From assembly GCF_018687275.1 (NCBI RefSeq), contig NZ_CP061287.1:1736001-1800000 (forward strand): a DNA stretch of 64,000 nucleotides, given 5' to 3'. A program made the translations under genes and the position numbers. The stretch's first letter is position 1. Each line of letters starts with the position of its first letter. This DNA comes from Polynucleobacter sp. MWH-Aus1W21. GTDB taxonomy: Bacteria > Pseudomonadota > Gammaproteobacteria > Burkholderiales > Burkholderiaceae. Below the pieces are notes generated by a model. The model saw only the letters and a program-made list of their open reading frames with translations. It searched no databases and was not told the origin of the DNA. Positions 1 to 6,465 of this stretch are shown here, one piece after another.

Positions 1-172
1 AGATAATGTCTTTCTCATTGTCCGATTTGCCTTCGACCTTTTTACTATTCACCTTCGGGTGGGCGCCTTCATGATCTGACTTAGCATGAACACCGGTCAT
101 CATGGCGAAAATGCATAAGGCAAAAAATACAAAAAGGCTGAGCTTTAAGTTGGCTTTAAAAGTAGCGCCCAT
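1..172 (-). CDS. Secreted or periplasmic protein of unknown function (3' end beyond the window)
   Basis: Only the first 57 codons are inside the window. They encode a basic N-terminus, a hydrophobic core (about residues 11-26) and an Ala-containing probable cleavage site (VHA, about residue 30), so a Sec signal peptide is likely. The exported part begins with a charged Lys/His/Glu/Asp-rich stretch. The ATG overlaps the stop of the upstream gene (TGATG), and GGAGA lies about 10 bases ahead, so the two genes are probably translated together. The visible part is too short and low in complexity to assign a family. Confidence 0.6.
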   Translation of the reverse strand, partial: MGATFKANLKLSLFVFFALCIFAMMTGVHAKSDHEGAHPKVNSKKVEGKSDNEKDII

Positions 173-735
173 CACTTTGCAGTCTCCACGGTTTGAGCGC
201 CTACCCATTTTTCAAATACAGCCGGCACCGGTTTTCCCTCTGTTAAACCGTAATAGATTGGCTTGCCATTATCCAAGATAACAGCAAGAAACTCGCTTGT
301 ACTTGGGTCTACAAGAAATCCTGCTTTTAATTCGGCGCATGCCTGCTTTTTACAGCCCGAACCTAAAACTTGACTACCCGAAAATACGATGGGTGCACTT
401 TCCCCCAAGGCCTCCTGAAATGCAGAATAGTCTTCGCCTAGCAAGTAAGAAAATATAAATCCTTTATTGCCCCCCTTAACAAAATCCAGTGAAGGGCTGC
501 CAATAAACAAAGGTAAGGACATAGTCAGATCCCTACTTAACACTTCATACTTTTGCTTTTGCTCTCTTTTAAAGTTTGCGACCTTGGTATTTTTATCCAC
601 ATCAACTTTATATTCCCAAAGCTTGAGACCTGCATAAAGCAGAATCAATAAAATCAAAATAAATACTATCGCCCGGAAAACTTTCTTCAATAAGCCATTC
701 ACTTTAGAAATCATCTTAGGAGGTTTTTTATCCAT
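172..735 (-). CDS. Membrane-anchored hypothetical protein (187 aa)
   Basis: I do not recognise the family. The protein has a short basic cytoplasmic N-terminus, one strongly hydrophobic helix (about residues 20-40) and then a predicted periplasmic domain of about 145 residues. That domain contains a Cys pair in GCKKQAC (near residue 130), which could form a disulfide, and ends in a sequence describing a small globular beta-containing fold. The topology (basic residues before the helix) suggests a type II single-pass protein. It is the first gene of a leftward pair, its stop overlapping the start of the next secreted protein, so the two may act together at the cell envelope. The start ATG has no clear ribosome binding site; an internal Met at codon 8 is an alternative. 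Confidence 0.65.
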   Translation of the reverse strand: MDKKPPKMISKVNGLLKKVFRAIVFILILLILLYAGLKLWEYKVDVDKNTKVANFKREQKQKYEVLSRDLTMSLPLFIGSPSLDFVKGGNKGFIFSYLLGEDYSAFQEALGESAPIVFSGSQVLGSGCKKQACAELKAGFLVDPSTSEFLAVILDNGKPIYYGLTEGKPVPAVFEKWVGAQTVETAK

Positions 736-1023
736 GCAATTAGCGTTATATTAATTCGTGTGGGCAGAGCAGAAAGGTCATTAAAAGGTGTCCTGACACT
801 ATAAAGCAATTCGTTTCCCTTTGGAAAGTCCCCTAGATGGACCATTTATGAATCCGCCAGGACAGCGCAGTCAATATTGAGAACCTATAGTGCAAGACGG
901 ATGAAAAGACATTGAATTATCATATCCAGTCATAGGATTTGTAATAATCAACTGCAAAGATATTAATGACTACAGGCCTGCAATAATTTTCCGAAGCATT
1001 GCAACCTTTAATTTGGAGTTTTA
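736..1023. other. Intergenic spacer between divergent genes, nothing recognised
   Basis: This is 288 AT-rich bases between a leftward and a rightward gene. It must hold promoters for both, but I see no consensus -35/-10 pair, RNA gene or repeat. A GGAG ribosome binding site lies just before the rightward ATG at 1024. Confidence 0.4.
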
Positions 1024-1296
1024 ATGGGCAATCTAGATGACGCAATTAAAGAGCTGAGAGAAATAAGTGCTCACTTGGCTGAAATAAGCGCCAATTTGCA
1101 ACAAAGGGATCGCAAATCCGACGAAAGCCTTAACGTTATCAGAAAAGATCTCTGGAATATTAAGAATATTGTTGCCGATGAAAACATTCAAAACAAAATT
1201 GTGCAAAAAGGGGTAGAAAGAGCAATGGCTAAGGCTGCAGGCTACCTGACAGTTTTCGGGCTAATGCTTTATCTCATTGGTAAATTCTTACTTTGA
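1024..1296 (+). CDS. Small coiled-coil protein with C-terminal membrane helix (90 aa)
   Basis: About residues 1-55 form a charged heptad-like amphipathic helix (LDDAIKELREISAHLAEISA and onward), followed by a linker and a single hydrophobic segment at the extreme C-terminus (about residues 73-90). This is the layout of a tail-anchored protein with its coiled coil in the cytoplasm. The ATG is preceded by TTTGGAG at good distance. It stands alone between a leftward membrane protein and a convergent hypothetical gene. No family is recognised; a scaffold or adaptor role beside the neighbouring bactofilins is only a guess. Confidence 0.6.
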   Translation: MGNLDDAIKELREISAHLAEISANLQQRDRKSDESLNVIRKDLWNIKNIVADENIQNKIVQKGVERAMAKAAGYLTVFGLMLYLIGKFLL

Positions 1297-1331
1297 GCCG
1301 CATAACTAACTTAAAAACCATCAGCAAATGA

Positions 1332-1352
1332 GGGCAATGACTTTGATTGCCC
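1332..1352. other. Hairpin with adjacent C8 tract between convergent genes
   Basis: GGGCAAT and ATTGCCC form a perfect 7-bp inverted repeat around a 7-base loop, directly followed by eight C (1350-1357). It lies between the stops of the genes ending at 1296 and 1361. It could help end transcription from either side, but neither strand has a T-run after the stem, so it is not a standard intrinsic terminator. Confidence 0.35.
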
Positions 1353-1360
1353 CCCCCGCC

Positions 1361-1795
1361 CTACTGGATCAATTTCGCGCCCTGTACCACCACAACATAT
1401 CTCACCGCCCCAAAGATTCGGCTAAATACTGACTGCCGCCCCAACTCGTTAATGATTTGATATGTGATTACATAGTTGCCCTGACTCGTCATTAAATTGA
1501 CGGAGCAGGACCGATTGGCATCACCTTGGCTAATTTGATTAAAGCGGTCAAAAGCCAATGTCTGGGAATGATTGATCAGGGATTCATTGCTTCTCAAATT
1601 CTCATTAAGCAATATTTGAATCTCCTCATCTTTACACTTGGGTAGATCTCTAAAGTGATAGGTGTAAATCAAAGAAAAAATACCGACCGTCGCTACAAAC
1701 AAGATAAGAAGTAGTTGGGGTATTTTATTTCTTGGAGAATTTTCCTCTAAGGCTTCTTTGAGATGATGAATTTGACTCTCAGGTGAGGTATCCAT
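1361..1795 (-). CDS. Single-pass membrane protein downstream of a bactofilin (144 aa)
   Basis: A hydrophilic N-terminus of about 25 residues is followed by one transmembrane helix (about residues 26-46) and a roughly 95-residue extracytoplasmic part with two Cys (in PKCKDEE and RSCSVNL) that could pair. The C-terminal part is rich in aromatic and beta-branched residues. I do not recognise the family. It lies 20 bases after the bactofilin stop at 1816 and in the same direction as the RodZ-like gene and that bactofilin, so all three probably form one operon. Co-transcription suggests an envelope partner of the bactofilin, but no motif proves it. Confidence 0.6.
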   Translation of the reverse strand: MDTSPESQIHHLKEALEENSPRNKIPQLLLILFVATVGIFSLIYTYHFRDLPKCKDEEIQILLNENLRSNESLINHSQTLAFDRFNQISQGDANRSCSVNLMTSQGNYVITYQIINELGRQSVFSRIFGAVRYVVVVQGAKLIQ

Positions 1796-1815
1796 CCCTT
1801 ATATCGCCCTCATGG

Positions 1816-2292
1816 CTAGAAGCCTTCTGCCTTGGAGATTGGCAACACATTGCTTTCGACTTCACCCTCAACATTTTTAGGGTCTGATGCTAAATCCGAT
1901 ACCTCTGATAGTAAGCACTTTAGGTTACCGTTCACTTTTGCGTCGGGATGCACATTAATCTGCGAATAAGTAATATCTCCATGAACTATTGCTCCGGGAT
2001 AAACTTCAACGCGACCCTTGGCGTAAACGGATCCCTCAATGCGCCCAATAATAATTGCGTGGGCACTATGAATATCGCCCTCGAGATAACCCGTTCTACC
2101 AATGACTGCTGTATAGCCTTCCTTGGCTCCTGAAGACTCTTCATCTTGATGTATGTCACCGCTTAATTGGCCCAGTAAAAGCATATTGCCGCGGTGGGTA
2201 AAGTTTCCTTTAATAGAGGATCCCGCCCCAACTGTAGTTGCATAGGTCAACTGAGTGTCGGCCATCGGGCCTTTTTTAGAAAACTCAAACAT
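1816..2292 (-). CDS. Bactofilin family cytoskeletal protein (copy 1)
   Basis: Bactofilins are nucleotide-independent, self-polymerising beta-helical cytoskeletal proteins that bind the inner face of the cytoplasmic membrane and localise cell-wall enzymes. The DUF583 core spans about residues 19-128 and shows the short-period beta-helix pattern of alternating hydrophobics and Gly (TVGAGSSIKG, IEGSVYAKGRVEV, VHGDITYSQINV). It has an insertion (DEESSGAKEGYTA) early in the helix and a disordered acidic tail of about 30 residues. The start has GGAG seven bases upstream. It follows the RodZ-like gene by 25 bases and precedes a membrane protein gene by 20, indicating an operon. It is clearly different in sequence from the other two bactofilins of this window, so they are not recent tandem duplicates. 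Confidence 0.88.
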   Translation of the reverse strand: MFEFSKKGPMADTQLTYATTVGAGSSIKGNFTHRGNMLLLGQLSGDIHQDEESSGAKEGYTAVIGRTGYLEGDIHSAHAIIIGRIEGSVYAKGRVEVYPGAIVHGDITYSQINVHPDAKVNGNLKCLLSEVSDLASDPKNVEGEVESNVLPISKAEGF

Positions 2293-2317
2293 TTGGTGTC
2301 TCCAATGATGCTAACGC

Positions 2318-3307
2318 TTAGGGCGTTTGTTGTGGACTGACTTCTACCAACTTAATTTGGCTCGCCCCAGACTTAAGCGATCTTACTCGCCAACCTTGAT
2401 AATACATTTCGACGTTATCCAAATCTTGGCTCAGGATCGTAAATGGTGCAACCCCTTTAAAAGCTTGGGCCGTATTAGCCTCTAAGTTAGCAACCACTTG
2501 CTTTCCAAGCCCATCCGTAACACAAATGGTTTGCTTTACTAAAGTTTTAATATTGACTGTATCGCCTGCTTTTGATGGATTAGGCGATTGATAACTGGCC
2601 AACTGGTCTTCTTTGACGTATGGGCATTGACCCTGCGGCGCAACTGAGGCTGCCTGCTCCACTGGCTTTGCAGGCTCTGGATTGTTGGCAGCCGGATTGA
2701 CCTGCTCTTCCTTGTAATCCAGATTTACTGCCTCTACCGCCTCAGTTTGCAGGGCCGCCGGCTTTGCAACCCCCTTGTTAATCAAGGCCAAAACTACATC
2801 TGAGATCCCAGAACCACTATTAATGCCAAAGAGCAGCCCTAAAAGCAATACCGCCACGAGAATAGCTGGAGCAGCTCTAAATCTTTTCGCAATATGCAAT
2901 CCATTTAGATCAAGCCCCTTTGCGATGGGAGGCCCCTCCATAAGCTCCTCAGCGCTCTTTTTGATATCGACTGCTGGTACAGGAGGAGGAATATGCAGCA
3001 GGGATTTATCAATTGCATCAGGCAACTCTGGATCTGTGGTCTCGGCGGTCGCCAGATCATCACTTGGAAGAACCTTCTGAAGCAAAAAATCGGATTGGGT
3101 GAGGCCCAAATAAGCCCCCACACGCTTGGCAGCTGCCAACTTCAGCTCAAAACTATAGAAAGAGGTCATACCCCCTTCCTCTAGCTCCAGAATCATTTTT
3201 GAGGAGAGGCAGCACTTTGTAGCCAATTCCGCCCGATCCAGCCCCTTGCCTTCGCGTGCGCTCTTAAGTTCAGCGCCAATAATGTCTGGCAAACGGCCTG
3301 GATTCAT
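2318..3307 (-). CDS. RodZ-like protein: N-terminal HTH, one membrane helix, C-terminal DUF4115-like domain (329 aa)
   Basis: RodZ proteins link MreB filaments to the cell-wall elongation machinery. Residues of about 8-75 form a Cro/RodZ-type HTH domain (IIGAELKSAREGKGLDRAEL, then AYLGL). A linker leads to one transmembrane helix (about residues 143-163, APAILVAVLLLGLLFGIN), then a low-complexity Ala/Pro/Glu periplasmic linker and a C-terminal beta domain (about 245-325: ICVTDGLGKQV, MYYQGWRVRSL) that matches the RodZ DUF4115 layout. The normal rodZ of betaproteobacteria sits near ispG-hisS, so this is probably a second paralogue; that is inference. It heads an operon with a bactofilin. This pairing suggests a membrane adaptor that recruits the bactofilin rather than, or besides, MreB. 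A large spacer of AT-rich DNA lies upstream. Confidence 0.72.
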   Translation of the reverse strand: MNPGRLPDIIGAELKSAREGKGLDRAELATKCCLSSKMILELEEGGMTSFYSFELKLAAAKRVGAYLGLTQSDFLLQKVLPSDDLATAETTDPELPDAIDKSLLHIPPPVPAVDIKKSAEELMEGPPIAKGLDLNGLHIAKRFRAAPAILVAVLLLGLLFGINSGSGISDVVLALINKGVAKPAALQTEAVEAVNLDYKEEQVNPAANNPEPAKPVEQAASVAPQGQCPYVKEDQLASYQSPNPSKAGDTVNIKTLVKQTICVTDGLGKQVVANLEANTAQAFKGVAPFTILSQDLDNVEMYYQGWRVRSLKSGASQIKLVEVSPQQTP

Positions 3308-3517
3308 GGAAAATATCCTGTAACTACATCAATTAATACGTAAATATATAATAAAAAGGACTAAAGGGCGCATATTTAATTCAATATGGCGTTTAGCCTT
3401 TAAAATAGCTCTATTAGGTTAGGGCAACTATCTCAATGAGTAAATCAGCCTTTAGGTGATAAACCCATTGACTAGCAATTCAAGCGCCAACAATTAATCA
3501 ACCCAAGGTATGGTCAG
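3308..3517. promoter_or_regulatory. AT-rich divergent promoter region
   Basis: This 210-base spacer separates the leftward RodZ-like operon from the rightward coiled-coil/bactofilin pair. It is noticeably AT-rich, particularly 3320-3420, and must carry both promoters. I could not identify a convincing -35/-10 pair, so no boxes are called. Confidence 0.35.
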
Positions 3518-3886
3518 ATGCAGTTAATTTGGATCTCAGGCTCCACATCTACTATGAAGCAAATCAAAATTACTAGAAGTTCAGTAATTAAGATTACCCT
3601 TCTCTCCATCAGCATATTCATATTAATTGGTATTGGGATCCATTTTTTAGGATTTCGGATAGCGATCAGGTTTAGCCCTGAAATGACCAAGGAGATGGGC
3701 GGAGTCATTACCAGAAAAGAATTGGATGAAATTGAATCTATTTACCGCCAAAAGCTACAAATCCTGCAACAGCAATTGCCGGCAATTGAATCAAAAATAG
3801 CAACCCTAGGTACCCTCAAGGACCAATTTTCTGAGTTGGCCACCCCTAATTTGAATAGAAATAAGCCACCACCTCAAGAAAAGTAG
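3518..3886 (+). CDS. Membrane/coiled-coil protein resembling the N-terminal part of an M23 peptidase, without catalytic domain (122 aa)
   Basis: A short cytoplasmic N-terminus and a transmembrane helix (about residues 25-47) precede a coiled coil (about 63-105) with the pattern seen in the region before the LytM domain of betaproteobacterial M23 endopeptidases: repeated Leu/Gln heptads ending in LGTLKDQFSELATP, comparable to the family's LDALGERLA signature. The protein then stops after a Pro/Lys tail, and none of the zinc-binding HxxxD or HxH motifs follow in any frame up to the next gene at 3984. Membrane-bound M23 peptidases are well-known genetic and physical partners of bactofilins, and a bactofilin gene follows here by 97 bases. 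It may be a truncated remnant or a free-standing adaptor. The first ATG has AAGG upstream; an ATG at 3554 is an alternative. Confidence 0.6.
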   Translation: MQLIWISGSTSTMKQIKITRSSVIKITLLSISIFILIGIGIHFLGFRIAIRFSPEMTKEMGGVITRKELDEIESIYRQKLQILQQQLPAIESKIATLGTLKDQFSELATPNLNRNKPPPQEK

Positions 3887-3983
3887 ACGCAACATAATTG
3901 CGTGTAATACTAATAAATCGAATTCGAATTAAACCTGCAATACTGCTATATGATCTTATTCAACAAATTAACCAGGAAAAAAC

Positions 3984-4385
3984 ATGGCTGATAACAACCC
4001 AAAAGGCTCACTATTTGTAGGTGAAGGTGTCATCGTTAAAGGAACATTTGAGGTTCCAGAGATGGCTGTAGTAGCAGGATTGGTTGAGGGCGAACTCAAT
4101 ACTAAAGAGGTGCTAGTAGATACATCTGGCATCGTCAACGGCAGAATTAATGCTGAAGTAGTAGAAATCCGCGGCGAAGTGACCCAAGGTCTTCATGTAA
4201 CTAATCACCTTAACATTCGTTCCAGCGCAAAAATTACAGGCCTTACTCAATATGCTGAGATGAGCGTAGAAAAAGGTGCCAAGTTGAGCGGAGAATTACG
4301 AGTGATTGATCCAGTCACACCATCATCACATTACCAATCGAGCTCTTCGTATATTCCAAACAAAGACAGCGACGACGCTGAATAA
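3984..4385 (+). CDS. Bactofilin family cytoskeletal protein (copy 2)
   Basis: The DUF583 beta-helix core occupies about residues 9-110 (LFVGEGVIVKGTFEV, VVAGLVEGELNTKEVLVDTS, VNGRINAEVVEIRGEV, AEMSVEKGAKLSGEL). The tail is short, Ser-rich and acidic. The core starts nearly at the N-terminus and lacks the insertion of copy 1, so this is the most compact of the three. AGGA lies six bases before the ATG. It is downstream of the M23-like membrane/coiled-coil gene in the same direction, matching the common bactofilin-M23 gene pairing. It should form non-polar filaments on the inner membrane face and position wall-modifying partners; the exact role (shape, stalk, division or polarity) cannot be read from the sequence. 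Confidence 0.9.
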   Translation: MADNNPKGSLFVGEGVIVKGTFEVPEMAVVAGLVEGELNTKEVLVDTSGIVNGRINAEVVEIRGEVTQGLHVTNHLNIRSSAKITGLTQYAEMSVEKGAKLSGELRVIDPVTPSSHYQSSSSYIPNKDSDDAE

Positions 4386-4392
4386 GCCAATC

Positions 4393-4424
4393 AACCCCAC
4401 TTAGCAAAATGCTTCGGTGGGGTT
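4393..4424. other. Hairpin between convergent genes
   Basis: AACCCCAC and GTGGGGTT make a perfect 8-bp stem, with a nested AGC/GCT pair within the 16-base loop. It lies in the 44-base gap between the convergent bactofilin (ends 4385) and hypothetical gene (ends 4430). Neither side has a T-run, so termination is likely but not certain. Confidence 0.4.
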
Positions 4425-4429
4425 GCTGA

Positions 4430-5299
4430 CTATTCCCCTAGAGCCTCTACCATAGAGATCATCTGGAAATAAGCGGGGGGTGTGCTGTAAAACTCTGAGT
4501 TTTCAAAAGCGCTAATACTTGTTTTATCAATAGCCTTAAATATTTCAGAATCAAACTGAATTCCTTTGGGCGTTTCATCTAATACATAAGACTCATCAGC
4601 TAGCTTGGAAATAATCTTCACAACAGCTGCTCTGCCATCTTCGATTCTCACAATCCAAATATCAACAAATCCTGTGGCATCTCGAAAAAGTGTCCAACGA
4701 CCCCAAGTCACGTCATCATTTTGAATATAAGAATCCTGCTCTAATACCTTTAAGACACTGCCGCTATACCGAAAGCTAGAGCTTAAAGACTCATCGATAT
4801 CACTTAAAAAATAATGGATCTTTGTATCATCATCAAACTTTGCCAAATTGAGCGTGGCCAAAGCAGAATCATAGATTCCAAGATATTTTAGAAACTTATC
4901 CACCCTAGTCTCAGGCGGCAAACTATGGGCGGTATTTTTAGCAGTCTCTTCTTGAGTCTGGGCATTAGTCCAGGCAGCATCTGCTTGATTCTTAATACCG
5001 GAAAAAAGCCCGAAGGATTCGTGGCTAATACCATATTTATTAAACCAAAATTTTTCTAATTCTAAACACGCTTGAGACATTTGTGTTCTCAGCAGATCAT
5101 CTTTAGGATAAGAATCGATCTTTGAAAATAGCAGGTCTGCTAAGCGACTTTCAGACCCATCAGCACGCGTACTTTTAGCATGCCAAAAACTTTCGAAACT
5201 ATCGTATTGAAAACGAGAACAATAAAATCCAATAATAGAGGCATCAAATAATGCCTGCTCCATGAACTGGGGTGCGCTTCTCGAATTAAATAAACTCAT
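4430..5299 (-). CDS. Hypothetical soluble protein encoded between two bactofilins (289 aa)
   Basis: I do not recognise this family. There is no signal peptide or membrane helix, so it is probably cytoplasmic. The N-terminal half is predicted alpha-helical with many aromatic residues (FYCSRFQYDSFESFWHAK, then FWFNKYGISHESFGLF). The middle is a polar Gln/Thr/Ala-rich helix (about 105-125). The C-terminal part (about 190-260) looks like a beta-rich domain (VTWGRWTLFRDATGFVDIWI, AAVVKIISKLADESYVL). It has no recognisable enzymatic motif. It is 48 bases downstream of the leftward bactofilin copy 3, so the two are probably co-transcribed, making a client or regulator of that bactofilin possible. 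The ribosome binding site is weak. Confidence 0.65.
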   Translation of the reverse strand: MSLFNSRSAPQFMEQALFDASIIGFYCSRFQYDSFESFWHAKSTRADGSESRLADLLFSKIDSYPKDDLLRTQMSQACLELEKFWFNKYGISHESFGLFSGIKNQADAAWTNAQTQEETAKNTAHSLPPETRVDKFLKYLGIYDSALATLNLAKFDDDTKIHYFLSDIDESLSSSFRYSGSVLKVLEQDSYIQNDDVTWGRWTLFRDATGFVDIWIVRIEDGRAAVVKIISKLADESYVLDETPKGIQFDSEIFKAIDKTSISAFENSEFYSTPPAYFQMISMVEALGE

Positions 5300-5347
5300 A
5301 TGTCTTATGCAAAATTAATGAAAATGCCCTCTTGCTACTGAACATAT

Positions 5348-5797
5348 TTAGGTACTTTTTATTTTTGCCCAGTTTGCTTGAAAGATTGCTGAAGAATCTA
5401 CCATACCCTCGGGCTCTTCTCCGTTTCGAGAAATCATTAAGCCATTTAACTTAGCCCCATGTTCAATTCCTAACTGGCCATAGGTAATATCACCTTTGAC
5501 TTCTGCGCCCTCGTGCAACTCTACACGCTCAACGGCATATATGTTGCCCTCGATTTTTCCAGCCACCAACACTCTATAGGCATAAATATCACCCTGGACG
5601 AATCCAGTTTGTCCCAGTGCAATACTGACGCATTTACCTTGACGAGCTTCAATATTGCCGATAACGCGACCATCAATGCGAAGACTCTCATCGGCCACCA
5701 ATCTTCCATGGACCTCTGTAGCTGGACCAACAATAGTCTCAAAAGACTCCATTGTTGGCTTCAGAAACCGAATCGATTGTGATTTTTTAAAAATCAT
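5348..5797 (-). CDS. Bactofilin family cytoskeletal protein (copy 3)
   Basis: The DUF583 core lies at about residues 19-128 (ETIVGPATEVHGRLVADESL, RIDGRVIGNIEARQGKCV, GFVQGDIYAYRVLVAGKIEG, HEGAEVKGDITYGQLGIEHG) with short flanking tails. It begins with a basic hydrophobic MIFKKSQSIRFLKP stretch that could serve as a membrane-targeting peptide, as known for other bactofilins. In the core it is closer to copy 1 than to copy 2: both share the GQ/GRTG..GDI and VKGDITYGQ/VHGDITYSQ segments. AAGGG precedes the start at suitable spacing. It leads the unrecognised 289-residue gene. Three bactofilins of two subtypes within 4 kb is unusual and suggests co-polymers or separate clients. Confidence 0.9.
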   Translation of the reverse strand: MIFKKSQSIRFLKPTMESFETIVGPATEVHGRLVADESLRIDGRVIGNIEARQGKCVSIALGQTGFVQGDIYAYRVLVAGKIEGNIYAVERVELHEGAEVKGDITYGQLGIEHGAKLNGLMISRNGEEPEGMVDSSAIFQANWAKIKST

Positions 5798-6332
5798 TGC
5801 CTAACCCTTTTCAACCCTTGAAGTGGTTGCTTAAAACCGCATCAAGAAACGTCCCGTTTTATCGCCCCGATCATCAAAATTGGGCATTTTTTCTACAAAT
5901 TTTTAGTAGGGGATGTATGGTAACAAACAAATGAAAAAATACAAACTAGGGTCTTTTAAACGGTCTGCCAATGGGTATTCCCGTGATAACCTCAAAGCGC
6001 TTGTGGAGCAACTGACAAGTCACCTTCAGTTTTGTAAGCTATACGGATTGCCAAAACTTTTTGCAATCCCCCCCCGATCAAACCAAGTCTATAGGGAGGA
6101 CAGGAAGTTTTCGATTATTTATCCATTTTCAAGAGGAAAGTTGCCCTCTGAATAAGATTGATGAACCGGCTCGTTATCATTATGGGCAAACAAACTGGTT
6201 GAGAACAATGTCAAAGCTAAACATACGCCAAAAATGTAATTTGATCTTCATAAGCCTCCTTTTTGTTACAGAAAGATCTTAGAGTAGGGCCAAAATACCT
6301 GCACACCCTTAGGCCTACAACCTGAAGAGCCA
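5798..6332. other. Gene-poor spacer with one doubtful small ORF
   Basis: About 535 bases lie between bactofilin copy 3 and the terminator of the rpoD-tRNA transcript. An open frame at 5913-6155 (80 codons, basic, no recognised domain) has its only ATGs too close to or too far from an AGTAGGGG sequence, and it runs through a C8 tract (6068-6075). Loss of one C would switch it into a second open frame ending at 6282. No homologue is recognised, so I call neither a gene. The region could be a decayed gene or island edge. Confidence 0.4.
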
Positions 6333-6369
6333 TAAAAGACAAAACCCCCACCATTTCTGATGAGGGTTT
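6333..6369 (-). terminator. Intrinsic terminator of the rpoD - tRNA-Ile2 transcript
   Basis: Read leftwards, AAACCCTCATC pairs over 11 bp (with G-T pairs) with the GGTGGGGGTTT arm around a short A-rich loop, and is followed by TTTTGTCTTTT. It lies just beyond the tRNA 3' end. Confidence 0.8.
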
Positions 6370-6376
6370 GCTTTTC

Positions 6377-6453
6377 TGGTGGGCCCACCAGGACTTGAAC
6401 CTGGGACCAAAGGATTATGAGTCCTCTGCTCTAACCAACTGAGCTATAGGCCC
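6377..6453 (-). tRNA. tRNA-Ile2 (anticodon CAU, probably modified to lysidine)
   Basis: The 77-nt cloverleaf has a 7-bp acceptor stem beginning GGGCCTA, the D-loop GCTCAGTTGGTTAGAGC, a CTCATAA anticodon loop, the TTCAAGT T-loop, and an encoded CCA end. A CAU anticodon can mean initiator Met, elongator Met or Ile2. The initiator is excluded by the paired first base pair and by the lack of the three G-C anticodon-stem pairs. C4-G69 and C5-G68 in the acceptor stem are features that TilS uses to select tRNA-Ile2, favouring the isoleucine AUA decoder over elongator Met. It starts 13 bases after the rpoD stop and is probably cut from the rpoD transcript. Confidence 0.85.
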
Positions 6454-6465
6454 GTTAGTCTTGGA

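Noticed and set aside
2775..3080. Plus-strand frame inside the RodZ-like gene
   Set aside because: A shadow frame with no ribosome site; the minus-strand gene has clear domains.
1..6376. Attachment-site direct repeat of the tRNA 3' end
   Set aside because: I looked for copies of the tRNA T-arm/CCA end in this stretch and found none, so no att site is called.
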